Below are positions 29,840-41,491 of a stretch of DNA of 64,000 nucleotides, in pieces. The notes under the pieces are model-generated. The model did no database searches, was not told the origin of the DNA, and saw nothing but the letters and a program-made list of their open reading frames with translations. The stretch's first letter is position 1. Every line of letters starts with the position of its first letter. Source of the DNA: Halocatena halophila (GTDB lineage: Archaea; Halobacteriota; Halobacteria; Halobacteriales; Haloarculaceae); NCBI GenBank assembly GCA_027563145.1, contig CP071307.1, positions 744,001-808,000 of the forward strand, given 5' to 3'. The translations under genes and the position numbers were made by a program.

Positions 29840-30544
29840 ATGACGACGGCACCTGATGATGGTCCGAATCCAACGCTTTCGAATCCCGATCCCACGCTTG
29901 GTGGCCACCCCGGGGGACCCAACCACGACGAAGCGCCGTTTCCGGCCGTTGCAACTGCGGTACGTGCGTCTCTCTCGACCGATGCATCGGGGCACGACAT
30001 GCACCACGTCTGGCGTGTGTTTCGGCTCACACAGCGATTCGCAGAGGAACTGGATGCCGATTATGTGATTGTTGGGTGTGCGGCGCTGACCCACGATCTT
30101 CACCGCGTGCAGGGAGATGGCACGGGCTGTGACCCCAGAGCGACGCTGAGCACGATTGATGAGATTCTTACGGAGGTCGGAGTCGATGACCAGCGGCGCG
30201 AATCAGTCCTACATTGTGTCGCGGTACACGACGATCTCGAATTCCGTGGTGAGAACCCCACTCCCGAGACGATCGAGGCGAAGATTCTTCGGGATGCGGA
30301 CAATCTCGATGCGATGGGTGCGGTGGGTATCGCGCGAACGTTCGCGTTTGGGGGCGTCCATGGGACGCCGTTCTGGGATCCCACCGGGAAGGAGTACTCA
30401 CAGCTGTATCACTTCGAAGACAAACTTCTCCGACTCAGAGACGAACTGCACACGGCACCAGCCCGTCAACTCGCCGATAGCCGACACGAATTTCTCGAAA
30501 CATTTTTCGAACGCTTTCTGGCGGAATGGCACGGCGAATCCTGA
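29840..30544 (+). CDS. HD-domain metal-dependent phosphohydrolase
   Basis: 234 residues. The HD site is spread over DASGHDMHHVWRVFRLTQRF, CAALTHDLHRVQGDGTG (HD dyad), HCVAVHDDLEFRG and LRDADNLDAMGAVGIARTF (the second metal Asp). This is the COG1418-type small cytoplasmic HD hydrolase. Substrates of such proteins are mostly unknown phosphate esters or nucleotides. The N-terminal 35 residues are Pro-rich and probably disordered. Monocistronic by position. Confidence 0.85.
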   Translation: MTTAPDDGPNPTLSNPDPTLGGHPGGPNHDEAPFPAVATAVRASLSTDASGHDMHHVWRVFRLTQRFAEELDADYVIVGCAALTHDLHRVQGDGTGCDPRATLSTIDEILTEVGVDDQRRESVLHCVAVHDDLEFRGENPTPETIEAKILRDADNLDAMGAVGIARTFAFGGVHGTPFWDPTGKEYSQLYHFEDKLLRLRDELHTAPARQLADSRHEFLETFFERFLAEWHGES

Positions 30545-30626
30545 GCAACAAAAAAGCCTGATGGATGGTTTCGATTGTCCGTGAGCTCTTAACCGCCGAA
30601 ACGGTCTCTCACGGCTGTGTGAACGC

Positions 30627-31946
30627 TTACGTGTCGACGTAGAGCACCCCCGGTCGAACGACGACTTCGTCGTGGACGTACGATTCGACAGACCGCGTCG
30701 GCCATTCGCCAGTCAGCGTGACCGGCTCGTATCCCGACGCAGAAATGAGGACGGTCCCTTCGCTTTTCGTTCCTTGCAGCGTCGGGTTCCAGGCGTAGGC
30801 CATTGGACCGGTCACCGGCGTTGAATCGTCTGGTGTTGCTACCCACTCCCGACTCGCGTAACCGGCCCCACCACCCTGGTGGTGGAGCTTCCACTCATCT
30901 GGCACACCAGCGTGCGCGTACGCGGTCTGGATCGCCTCAAACACGTCACCCGCGGTTCCACCGTTCTGGATCGCTCGCCGTGTCGCTCCAAGTGCAGTGG
31001 CATCGACCCGCAACACGCTCTCGGTCCGGCGCTCGAACCATTCGGGTGGGTCGAACGCGACCGTTCGCGTACAGCTCGCGTACAATCCAGCACGGCGGCC
31101 CACGACCGAGATCGACACGTAGCCGTTCAGTTCTGCGTCGGTCGGCACCGGATGACGATATTTCTGGGCGCGCTCTTCACCGGCGACGAGCACTACTGGA
31201 TGCTCGAGGCCGAATGCGTCCATTGTCGAGCTGACTGCCCTGGCTGCCTCTCGTTCGGTGTCGTCGGGACGGAGCGTTTTGCAGACGCTCTCTAGCGCAC
31301 GGGCGGTGTCTTCCCCGATCGATCTGTATGTCTCTCGTTCGCTCTCAGTAAGGGGCTGTCGCAGTGCGGTGGCGTTTACGCGGTCGAATCCTGAAACGTC
31401 GAAGTCGGCCGCCGCTGGCGTGGTTGCAACCTCTGCAACGGTGTCTGCGACAGAACTCGCGTGCCAGCCGAACGTGACGATATCCACTTCCGGGAAGCCA
31501 CGAGTGTGACCCGGTGGGCCGCCGTGAGGATGGTTTTCAGTATTGCCATCGCCTCTCCCAACACCGTGTGGCGGTCCATCGAACAATTCCTCACGGACGA
31601 GCGCTCGTTCGTCGTTGTCGACGACGATCGTCAGCGTATCGCCATCGTAGCCCACCGCGGCCACCCCGGTTGATGAACTCCGATCGATGATGTTACTGTG
31701 CCCGGTCAGCCACACGTACGAATCCGAATCCGCAAACCAGACGGATTCCAGATCGTTCGACGACAGATACGTATCGAGACGGGACAGCTTCGTTTCATGT
31801 TCGTTATTTCCATGCCACGGTGGTCGTTCAGCCCCAGCTACACCGGACAGCATCCCGGTGGTGAGCGCGGCGCCGTTCGCCAGCTTCAAAAACGTCCGCC
31901 GGTCGAACTCGAAGGTCGCGTTTCGTTCCACGCACGCTGATACCAT
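30627..31946 (-). CDS. Tat-exported M24-fold protein (creatinase/aminopeptidase P-like) lacking obvious metal ligands
   Basis: 439 residues from ATG 31946. The Tat signal FDRRTFLKLANGAALTTGML is near the N-terminus; longer in-frame extensions to 32276 read as non-coding. An N-terminal creatinase-type domain precedes the pita-bread region. Where active M24 peptidases have two Asp and a His, this protein has YVSISVVGRRAGLYASCTRT and LHHQGGGAGYASREW, so the canonical ligands appear replaced. A similar HHQGG motif is seen in a subset of annotated M24 proteins. It may bind rather than hydrolyse its ligand or use other chemistry. Confidence 0.8.
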   Translation of the reverse strand: MVSACVERNATFEFDRRTFLKLANGAALTTGMLSGVAGAERPPWHGNNEHETKLSRLDTYLSSNDLESVWFADSDSYVWLTGHSNIIDRSSSTGVAAVGYDGDTLTIVVDNDERALVREELFDGPPHGVGRGDGNTENHPHGGPPGHTRGFPEVDIVTFGWHASSVADTVAEVATTPAAADFDVSGFDRVNATALRQPLTESERETYRSIGEDTARALESVCKTLRPDDTEREAARAVSSTMDAFGLEHPVVLVAGEERAQKYRHPVPTDAELNGYVSISVVGRRAGLYASCTRTVAFDPPEWFERRTESVLRVDATALGATRRAIQNGGTAGDVFEAIQTAYAHAGVPDEWKLHHQGGGAGYASREWVATPDDSTPVTGPMAYAWNPTLQGTKSEGTVLISASGYEPVTLTGEWPTRSVESYVHDEVVVRPGVLYVDT

Positions 31947-32304
31947 TGCACAAATAAATAATTTTTGAATGTAGATTAATGGAATAAATCCACTATAGTC
32001 GTATAGATAGTGTGTTTTTGGTGTAATATCCCGTGATGTCGGACAGGTTAGATGGATAGTTACAGGTGATAGGACTGGCATCTTAGAGTTCATCCAATAT
32101 ATTTGAGCTGTCGGGTCGGTCTCTCTTACACTGACGTCTCCGGTACCCATTGCACTATCTCGGAAGTGGATCTTGCGAATGATTTGATTGCTCTCTCGAA
32201 AGACGATCGATTCACACAATGACCTGTCGGCGAGACCGCTCCAGTACAAGTGGTGATCAAGCCATTCCGGATTCACTTGGAGTGCATTCGTTGGCGAACG
32301 GTAC
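31947..32304. other. Intergenic region, nothing clear
   Basis: About 360 bp between two minus-strand genes. It starts AT-rich and presumably contains the promoter of the M24-fold gene. No RNA gene, repeat or acidic short reading frame was recognised. Confidence 0.4.
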
Positions 32305-32976
32305 TCACCTCTCGGAGCTTTCCCAGGGGTCTGTCCCGTCGTTCATCCAATCGATGGTTTTCTGGGTATTCAGCACGGCAGCACCGATCCCCTTGATTTC
32401 CTCAAGCGCCCGTGGATAGGTTCCTGACGTGGCGTCGGGCACGAACACGATGCGTAAGTCGCGTTGGCTCGCGTCGTAAATCGTCGTTCGGGGACAGTTC
32501 GGAAAGTTACAGCCACAGATCACGACGGTGTCGATCGATTTGGCATGAACGAACGCTTCCAGATCCGTCCGGTGAAACGCGCTCCACCGTGGCTTGTACA
32601 TTGCCCACTCGTTGGGACCGAGTGACTGGAACGCCCCCGCAAACAGAGTATCAGCGTCGAGACTCGCTGCAGATGAGGGCTTCAGCGCGTCAACAAGCTG
32701 CGATCCTTCTGTTTCGGGACGAAGCACGCCGGTGCCGTCCTCAATTGCGGCGCGTCGACATGGATCGACGTTCGATCCATCGTCCTGATACAGCCGAACG
32801 ACGTGGACAATTGGCGCATTCCGATCTCGAAACGTCGCCACCAGTTCTCGAATGCGTGGAACAACTGCGGCCGTTCCCTCAATCTCCCAGGGAGCACCGG
32901 GAAGTGAGACGTCGTTTTGAACATCAATTGTGAGCAGTGCGGCCCGATCACCATGCGGTCGAACGTAGCTGTCCAT
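32305..32976 (-). CDS. Isochorismatase-like cysteine hydrolase
   Basis: 223 residues from ATG 32976 (MDSYVRPHGDRAALLTIDVQ); ATG 32985 and GTG 32997 are further in-frame starts. The catalytic triad is visible: Asp in LLTIDVQNDV, Lys in YKPRWSAFHRTDL and Cys in VICGCNFPNCPRTTIYDA. The family includes nicotinamidases, N-carbamoylsarcosine amidases and isochorismatases, so a C-N amide hydrolase is likely. NCPRTTIYDASQRDLRI is the usual helix after the active Cys. Confidence 0.88.
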   Translation of the reverse strand: MDSYVRPHGDRAALLTIDVQNDVSLPGAPWEIEGTAAVVPRIRELVATFRDRNAPIVHVVRLYQDDGSNVDPCRRAAIEDGTGVLRPETEGSQLVDALKPSSAASLDADTLFAGAFQSLGPNEWAMYKPRWSAFHRTDLEAFVHAKSIDTVVICGCNFPNCPRTTIYDASQRDLRIVFVPDATSGTYPRALEEIKGIGAAVLNTQKTIDWMNDGTDPWESSER

Positions 32977-33343
32977 TCCGATCATAGCTCCATCCACGTA
33001 ACATTGACCCCTTCCAGTGATGTTTGCACACCCTCAAAACGGGTTCTTCGATCGGTGGGGGCCGCTTCGTGATTGTCAGTGCTCACTACGAAAGTTTCGC
33101 TCGAACGATGCAGGAATTTTCCAGAGCCGGTCCGAGCGTCGGTGTGACGGGATATAATTTTATAAGTAATATCCATATATAAATTAATATACTCAATTAT
33201 TAAGTCTATTTTGGTTATTAATTGCGCACTTACAAATGATGGCCATATCTCAAAATTTCCTGATCCGTATCCGCTTTCACTGTTGTCAATGAGCACAAAC
33301 GGGGGACACAAAATGTATGACTCTCCGACATTCCTGCCTATGA
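32977..33343. other. AT-rich intergenic region between divergent genes
   Basis: About 365 bp with an AT-rich core around 33150-33250 containing several TATA-like words. It should carry the divergent promoters of the hydrolase and phosphatase genes. No other feature was seen. Confidence 0.4.
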
Positions 33344-33874
33344 GTGATTGATAGCTACAACGCGATCGTTTACGATCTCGACGGAACGCTCGTTGACCTT
33401 GCTGTGGACTGGCAGGCAGCCGCCGATCCAATCGCGAAAATCATCCGTGACCACGGTGGCGAACCGGGGGCGGGTGATGCACTGGATCTGCTGGAGGATG
33501 CCGACGCGCTCGGTATCATGGCGGAGATTGAACCCGTTCTCTGCGAGATCGAATGTGCTGGCGCAGAAAACTCCGACGGGCGTGGGCTGCTTTCAGAACT
33601 CGAAACCCACGAACTCCCTGTCGGCATCTGTTCACTCAACTGTGAGGCCGCCTGCGAAACCGCACTCGCAACGCATGGGGTTGGCGACGATGTCGATGTT
33701 ATCGTCGGTCGGGACAGTGTTCCTCACCGAAAACCACACCCTGAACCACTGCGCACCGTGGTGGATCGGCTGGGTGTGGCCCCAGAAACCGCTTGTTTTG
33801 TCGGCGATTCGGAGAGCGATGCGATTACGGCGCGTCGGGCCAACACTGCGTTTCGTCGTGTAGGCGATCCATGA
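33344..33874 (+). CDS. HAD-family phosphatase (phosphoglycolate phosphatase-like)
   Basis: 176 residues from GTG 33344. Motif I is IVYDLDGTLVDLAVDW, motif II is near VGICSLNCEAACE, and motifs III/IV are HRKPHPEPLRTVVDRLGV and CFVGDSESDAITARRAN. The small helical cap is typical of subfamily I phosphatases that act on phosphoglycolate or sugar phosphates. Substrate unknown. No operon partner is evident. Confidence 0.85.
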   Translation: MIDSYNAIVYDLDGTLVDLAVDWQAAADPIAKIIRDHGGEPGAGDALDLLEDADALGIMAEIEPVLCEIECAGAENSDGRGLLSELETHELPVGICSLNCEAACETALATHGVGDDVDVIVGRDSVPHRKPHPEPLRTVVDRLGVAPETACFVGDSESDAITARRANTAFRRVGDP

Positions 33875-34049
33875 TACTGGTAGCTACCTGGGCCCATCAA
33901 ACACGCTGATTGGAACCAGCCCGAACGCCCGTGCATCGGGTATTTCTTTTCTGTCGCGTACGCGCGTAAAAGTGTGTAAACCGGACGGCTATGGTGATCA
34001 CAGTATTGCTCATACCAGTCCTCATTGTATGTCCCTCAGTTGAGCCTCC

Positions 34050-35066
34050 ATGGAGACCCGCAAAGTCCAACTCTCGGGTGGTACCACATACACCGTCTCC
34101 CTTCCCAAGACATGGGCTATCGAACAGAACATCGAGGCGGGTGTTGGATTACAGCTCTACCCACAACCGAACGGCTCGCTCCGCATCGAAACGGCTCCGA
34201 ATGACAGAGCGCGCGACCGGACGGCAACAGTTAGTGTCCGATCGATTGACGCTGGCGCCCTCACGAGGACGATTGAAGCGTTTTATCTCGTTGGCGTCGA
34301 TTCAATCTCGCTCATCGACGAAACGAATGCAGATCGTGCATTCCAGCGAACGATCGCCGGCGCGATCAGTGAATTGAGTGGACTTGAGATTCTCGAAACG
34401 ACCGAAGAACGAGTGGTGCTCCAGAATCTCATCGATGCAGGGAGCCTCTCGGTCCACAAGAGCGTCCTTCGATTGAACCACATCGCCCTCGCGATGGTTC
34501 GGGATGCGATCGATGCCCTACTGACTGGCGATACGACGCTCAGGGATGCTGTTGTTGGTCGAAAAACGGAGTCAGAAAAGCTCTTTGGGGCTGTATTGCG
34601 ATTTTTCTGGCGGTCGCTTTCTAACCTCCAGGCGGTCGAACGACTGGGAACGTCCCGAACAGAGCTGTTTGGCTACGCTTTTTTGGCACGCCAGCTTGAG
34701 CGAGTGGCCGATCACGCAGTCACAATTGCCCAACTCACCACCGCCGCATTCGACCCGGCGGAGGCCATCGCCCAGAAACTCGAATCGTATGCAGATCGTG
34801 CCCGAACTATTATTGAACGTGGTGCCAACGTTTTGGTTTCTGACACGCACGTCAGTATGGCGTACGAGGCGACTGAAGAGGCCAAACAGCTTGAGGAGGA
34901 CATAGATTCGTTCGGCTACGAACTTTTTTGGCGCGAAAATCCGGATGAGAGCCATCGCATTAGCCAGTTGCTCGAATACACGAAACGGATTGCCGAAGAT
35001 GGTGCGAATATGGCTACCATGGCGATCCAGCAGGCTGCAAGCCAAAACGAATTGGATGCGTGCTGA
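34050..35066 (+). CDS. AbrB-PhoU domain protein (phosphate uptake regulator-like)
   Basis: 338 residues. The N-terminus is an AbrB/SpoVT-like DNA-binding domain (VQLSGGTTYTVSLPKTWA); the rest is helical with PhoU-type repeats, for example NHIALAMVRDAIDALLTGD and ARQLERVADHAVTIAQLTTA. PhoU proteins link phosphate transporters to regulation. No pst transporter genes are nearby, so it probably acts on a distant target. This domain combination is common in haloarchaea. Confidence 0.87.
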   Translation: METRKVQLSGGTTYTVSLPKTWAIEQNIEAGVGLQLYPQPNGSLRIETAPNDRARDRTATVSVRSIDAGALTRTIEAFYLVGVDSISLIDETNADRAFQRTIAGAISELSGLEILETTEERVVLQNLIDAGSLSVHKSVLRLNHIALAMVRDAIDALLTGDTTLRDAVVGRKTESEKLFGAVLRFFWRSLSNLQAVERLGTSRTELFGYAFLARQLERVADHAVTIAQLTTAAFDPAEAIAQKLESYADRARTIIERGANVLVSDTHVSMAYEATEEAKQLEEDIDSFGYELFWRENPDESHRISQLLEYTKRIAEDGANMATMAIQQAASQNELDAC

Positions 35067-37665
<2,599 letters not shown>

Positions 37666-37702
37666 TCTCGACCGGCTTTTCTTTCGCGCTGTTATTAGTG
37701 GT

Positions 37703-37975
37703 TCATCTCGAACCGAACTCGTTCGTTATGGCCTCTACATTGTTCGAAATTTCTTCCGATAATTGGCTGGAAATATCATTTTTATCAATGTCACTCGTGT
37801 GTCTGTAGATGATGTTTCGAAGGCCGACATGACCGCCGGCCGTTCGTGGGTCTGCACTGGTTTCGTACTGGCTAATCCGTTCTCCTTCGTGGAAAATCAC
37901 ATACTTACACGGTTTCGACTCGCCAGTCGTCATTTCGACGACGATGGATCCAGTGAGTTCTATGGATACCACCAT
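37703..37975 (-). CDS. Small conserved-looking acidic protein coupled to the MOSC gene
   Basis: 90 residues from ATG 37975 (MVVSIELTGSIVVEMTTGES). It is acidic and shows an even beta-then-alpha pattern. The start codon overlaps the stop of the upstream MOSC-domain gene in a TAATG arrangement, strong evidence that it is real and translationally coupled. It contains a single Cys (SKPCKYVIFHEGE) and no recognised domain. A partner role for the MOSC protein is plausible but unproven. Confidence 0.6.
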   Translation of the reverse strand: MVVSIELTGSIVVEMTTGESKPCKYVIFHEGERISQYETSADPRTAGGHVGLRNIIYRHTSDIDKNDISSQLSEEISNNVEAITNEFGSR

Positions 37976-38460
37976 TACCACCGTACCTCATCATCGCGGT
38001 CGATGTTCCCCGATTCGAGAACTGATGCATTCAGGCCACCTCGGTGTGTAAGCGCATCAGTGAGCCCATTCTCTCCGACGAGCGCTTGCATGTAGCCACA
38101 GGGCTCACACAGCTGGATTCCTTCACAAACAGCGTTTCCGACGGTAAACGTTTCACCCACGAGGTGGTTGAGCGGTACATTCTTCGTCGTGACATTTCGA
38201 CGGTGTGAACCGGGTGGGAGTCGGATATCCGCGTCTCGTTCGATGGCGGTCAGTGCTTCCGTCTCGATGAATGTGATGTCGCTCGCTTCGGTGTGCTCTC
38301 GGCTTGGATCTTCGTCGAGTGCGTTCCACAGTCCTCGGCCTTCGAAATATCGATCGCCGCGAAGTCCGCGGTCGGCGACGGCCTCGACCGTTTCTTTTGG
38401 TTCCATCGGCTCCCCACTGTCTGGTGCGATATATATCTCCGTTACCGTCCCGCGTTTCAT
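37975..38460 (-). CDS. MOSC-domain protein
   Basis: 161 residues from ATG 38460 (MKRGTVTEIYIAPDSGEPME). MOSC features are VADRGLRGDRYFEGRG, ITFIETEALTAIER, GSHRRNVTTKNVPLNHLVG and the Cys-containing LCEPCGYMQAL. MOSC domains bind molybdenum cofactor or carry sulfur/Mo-related groups. Longer upstream extension lacks family similarity. The gene is followed by the coupled small protein gene. Confidence 0.85.
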   Translation of the reverse strand: MKRGTVTEIYIAPDSGEPMEPKETVEAVADRGLRGDRYFEGRGLWNALDEDPSREHTEASDITFIETEALTAIERDADIRLPPGSHRRNVTTKNVPLNHLVGETFTVGNAVCEGIQLCEPCGYMQALVGENGLTDALTHRGGLNASVLESGNIDRDDEVRW

Positions 38461-38711
38461 GAGTACTGTTCGTATACGAATGAGATATGCGTTGTGCCAG
38501 ACACGATTGATCGTTCGTATCTGCTCACTCAATGGATAATGGTGTCCAGAGCAGCATGGCTGATGGACCTGATTGCTAGTGTTAGAATCCAATTCATGGA
38601 CTTCAAACCTATTTTGTGACAAATACCACGGATATCATCCGGTAGCACAACAAATATTCACGATATTTATCCATTTTATGAAAATAAATATGCCCTGTGC
38701 GGTCGACGGAC

Positions 38712-39695
38712 TCACCCCTTCGAATTGACGATATGATTTTCTAGGGTTCCAATCCCGTCGACTGAGAGCGTGACTGTAGCGCCTGGATCAAGAAATCGAC
38801 CGAGTTCGAGCCCGCATCCCTCCCCAACCGTGCCGCTGCCGATGACATCGCCTGGATAGAGCGTCTCGTGCTGTGAGATGTGTTCGATCATCTCTGCGAA
38901 CGAATGTTGCATTGCTCCCGGCGTCCCCTCCGACCAAATTTCACCATCAACCGAGGCGGTCATCGTCGCGTCTTCGAGATCGAACGCGTCGGGCGTAACC
39001 AGATATGGTCCCAGTGCGTTGGCGAAATCCTTGCCCTTGGCGGGGCCCAGATTGCCTTGCATCTCCTGTAACTGGATGTCTCTCGCGCTAAAGTCGTTAA
39101 AAATTGTGTATCCTGCGATGTACGACTCTGCTCTGTCGGCCGGAATATTCCGTCCTTCGCGTCCGATGACCGCGGCGAGTTCGAGTTCGTAGTCCAACTG
39201 GTCCGTGTAGGCAGGCCATTCGACCCTCGCACCGGTTCCGACGATTGAATCCGGATTTCCTTTATAGTACACCGGAAACTCGTACCAGACCTCTGGAATC
39301 GATTCACCGAGGCTGTTTTTGACGTGTTCTTCGAACGCCATACAATCGCGCAGCGAGTTCGGTCGTACTATCGGACTCAACAATTGCACTGCACTGCTTT
39401 CGAAGTAGATCTGAGCACCGTCTGGTCCCAGTTCGATGTCGGTCTCTGATATGAACGATACGGTCTCTCGGACGGCATCGATTGCCCGATCACCACGACG
39501 CAAGAACGCACACATGTCGGGTGGAACGATGACTTCAGCGAGTTCAACAGGTGTCGCGTCACCCCGGTCGTCGAGCACACATGCGTAGCCAGTCGTCGCG
39601 TCAAGCAACCGCTCCTGTGTGTCACCCTCAAGACGGACACCGAGTCGTTGTTTCGGACCGAGCGGTGTCGGAACCTCGAAGCTGGCGAGCTTCAT
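38712..39695 (-). CDS. Fumarylacetoacetate hydrolase (FAH)-family enzyme
   Basis: 327 residues from ATG 39695 (MKLASFEVPTPLGPKQRLGV). The FAH metal-site order is visible: DCMAFEEHVKNSLG, YELELAAVIGREGRN (Glu ligands), FNDFSARDIQLQEMQGNLGP and TPGAMQHSFAEMIEHISQHE, then GDVIGSGTVGEGCGLE. Family members cleave or decarboxylate C-C bonds of 3-oxoacids in aromatic catabolism. The start overlaps the stop of the cyclase gene upstream (ATGA), so the two are one operon. Confidence 0.9.
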   Translation of the reverse strand: MKLASFEVPTPLGPKQRLGVRLEGDTQERLLDATTGYACVLDDRGDATPVELAEVIVPPDMCAFLRRGDRAIDAVRETVSFISETDIELGPDGAQIYFESSAVQLLSPIVRPNSLRDCMAFEEHVKNSLGESIPEVWYEFPVYYKGNPDSIVGTGARVEWPAYTDQLDYELELAAVIGREGRNIPADRAESYIAGYTIFNDFSARDIQLQEMQGNLGPAKGKDFANALGPYLVTPDAFDLEDATMTASVDGEIWSEGTPGAMQHSFAEMIEHISQHETLYPGDVIGSGTVGEGCGLELGRFLDPGATVTLSVDGIGTLENHIVNSKG

Positions 39696-40495
39696 GGACC
39701 TTCCTCGAAAAGTGCAACCGGACGCACCCACCCGGCGCTCGCTCCCTCGATTACCACTGGCGTTGTCACGAGTGGAACGTTCGTCTGCCGAGGAAGAGAA
39801 TCAAGATTTGCCATTTTCTCAATCTGGCAGTATTCGACCTCTCGTCCGGCCAAATGTGCTGGCCAGAGTTCCTCGGAATCGCCGGTCTCTGCGTAGCGTT
39901 GGCCCATATCTGTGAAGGGTTTGTCGAAGCCGTAGGCATCCGTGCCGATTACTCTCACACCTTGTCTGGTGAGGTGTTTCGTTGCTGGTGCACTCATCCC
40001 TGGAAACTCCATCAAATACTCCGGGTCGCCCCACAGTTCGTCCGAGCCGGTGTGAATGAGTACGATTTCGCCGGCTGAAAGCGTGTGATCGAGTGCTTCT
40101 AGCTGGGCGTCGAGGTCCTCGGGTGTGATTTCGGTTCCGGCTTCTTTCCACGTAAAATCGAGCACCACTGCGTCTCCACAGCACCACTCGATCGGTATCT
40201 CTTCAATTGTTTTTGCAGGGCTGTCTCCAACCGCTGGTCCGTAGTGCCACGGTGCGTCGAGGTGTGTTCCTGTGTGGGTGATCGCCTGTACCGTTTCCCA
40301 TGCGAGTCCCATCTCATCAGGAAAATCCTCCGCAGTCACGTTTTCGGTGCCGGTCGCCCGGAGATTTTCGGCAAGTATTGTAGCTCCCTCGCTATGATCT
40401 AACGATTCGACTTTGGGTGGCCACGGCTCGCTGGGGACTCCTGGCTCGATGCCGATGCTCAGGTCGATGACCTGAACGTCGGAGAGTGAAAGCAT
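39692..40495 (-). CDS. Cyclase-family metal-dependent hydrolase (kynurenine formamidase-like)
   Basis: 267 residues from ATG 40495 (MLSLSDVQVIDLSIGIEPGV). The metal motif is AITHTGTHLDAPWHYGP, the HxGTHxDxPxH signature of the KynB/cyclase family, with VLIHTGSDELWGDPEYL later. Family members hydrolyse formylkynurenine or other amide/lactone bonds. Co-translation with the FAH enzyme suggests a two-step aromatic or isatin-like degradation; substrate unknown. Confidence 0.88.
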   Translation of the reverse strand: MLSLSDVQVIDLSIGIEPGVPSEPWPPKVESLDHSEGATILAENLRATGTENVTAEDFPDEMGLAWETVQAITHTGTHLDAPWHYGPAVGDSPAKTIEEIPIEWCCGDAVVLDFTWKEAGTEITPEDLDAQLEALDHTLSAGEIVLIHTGSDELWGDPEYLMEFPGMSAPATKHLTRQGVRVIGTDAYGFDKPFTDMGQRYAETGDSEELWPAHLAGREVEYCQIEKMANLDSLPRQTNVPLVTTPVVIEGASAGWVRPVALFEEGP

Positions 40496-40816
40496 ACCTA
40501 CCAAACTCTATGGCTGGGTCGATATAATTTCGCATCACTCAATTTTTACAAATGGCGCGATCCATCCTGAACTCTACGACCAGTTTGAGACTCTTCATCT
40601 GGGTGGTGTCGGCTGATTTTGATGTTTGATGTTGCTATATCTCTACTAATTTGGAAATCGTAGCTGCGTGTTCCGCAAACGCACTTTCGGTCGATCACAG
40701 CATCGGTGTGCCCTGATTGCTGCGTAGCGTGGTTCTAATCAGTACTATTATTGGCCAGTTTTCTATATGAAATACTAAAAATTTTTATTGTGCCAGGGAA
40801 CGTATTTTTCATAGTT
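40496..40816. other. Intergenic region, divergent promoters
   Basis: About 320 bp between the cyclase operon and the DUF1428 gene, AT-rich at the right end (around 40760-40815), where a TATA box for the latter is likely. No other feature seen. Confidence 0.4.
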
Positions 40817-41203
40817 ATGGAACGCTATGTCGATGGATTCGTACTGCCCGTCCCGGATGAAAAGGTCGATACGTATCGTGACATGGCAGCAGAGGTCGGG
40901 AAGCTCTGGATTGAGTATGGTGCCCTCGAGTACTTCGAAGGCGTCGGGGACGATATGAAACCAGACATGGACGGCATGTCGATCCGTACGTTCCCTCAGA
41001 TTGCAGAAACCGACAACGACGAAACGGTGGTGTTCTCATTCATCGTGTTCGAGTCCCGAGAACACCGGGATACGGTGAACGAAAAGGTGATGGCCGATAT
41101 CGAAATGGAGTCACAAGAGGCTGCGAAAGAAATGCCGTTCGAGATGGAGCGCATGGCCTACGGAGGATTCCGATCCATCGTCAGTATGGATGCCAATGAT
41201 TGA
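40817..41203 (+). CDS. DUF1428 family protein
   Basis: 128 residues from ATG 40817 (MERYVDGFVLPVPDEKVDTY). YRDMAAEVGKLWIEYGALEY and RMAYGGFRSIV match DUF1428 (YbaA-like, dimeric alpha-beta barrel). Function is unknown; the fold resembles small ligand-binding or antibiotic-monooxygenase-like barrels. Upstream frame extension is hydrophobic and derives from the AT-rich promoter, so it is excluded. Confidence 0.85.
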   Translation: MERYVDGFVLPVPDEKVDTYRDMAAEVGKLWIEYGALEYFEGVGDDMKPDMDGMSIRTFPQIAETDNDETVVFSFIVFESREHRDTVNEKVMADIEMESQEAAKEMPFEMERMAYGGFRSIVSMDAND

Positions 41204-41269
41204 GTGACTCAAATGAGGAATAAAAATCCAGGGCGAAACGTGGAATAATTATCCTCTACCCTCCAGCAA

Positions 41270-41491
41270 TCACCCCATTATAACGTGGAATACGACAAAT
41301 CCTGTGAGGAAAAACAGGATGATGGCCAAAAGCGCGTGTAGCGTGGGATGCATATCGACGTTGGATAACAATAGATAGTGTAATCCCGTGGCTAGTATGA
41401 CCGACGATACTACCCCAATGGCTACCATTTTCCAGTTTTGCTCCTCCTCCGGTCCACTTTGGTCGCTTTCGGCCGCGGTGTCAGACGACAT
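41270..41491 (-). CDS. Small two-helix membrane protein, unknown
   Basis: 73 residues from ATG 41491 (MSSDTAAESDQSGPEEEQNW). An acidic N-terminal tail is followed by two hydrophobic helices (VAIGVVSSVILATGLHYLLL and LLAIILFFLTGFVVFHVIMG). Composition strongly suggests a real small membrane protein. It converges with the DUF1428 gene. No family recognised. Confidence 0.65.
   Translation of the reverse strand: MSSDTAAESDQSGPEEEQNWKMVAIGVVSSVILATGLHYLLLSNVDMHPTLHALLAIILFFLTGFVVFHVIMG

Noticed and set aside
31947..32276. 110-residue N-terminal extension of the M24-fold protein
   Set aside because: It would bury the Tat signal, which must be near the N-terminus.
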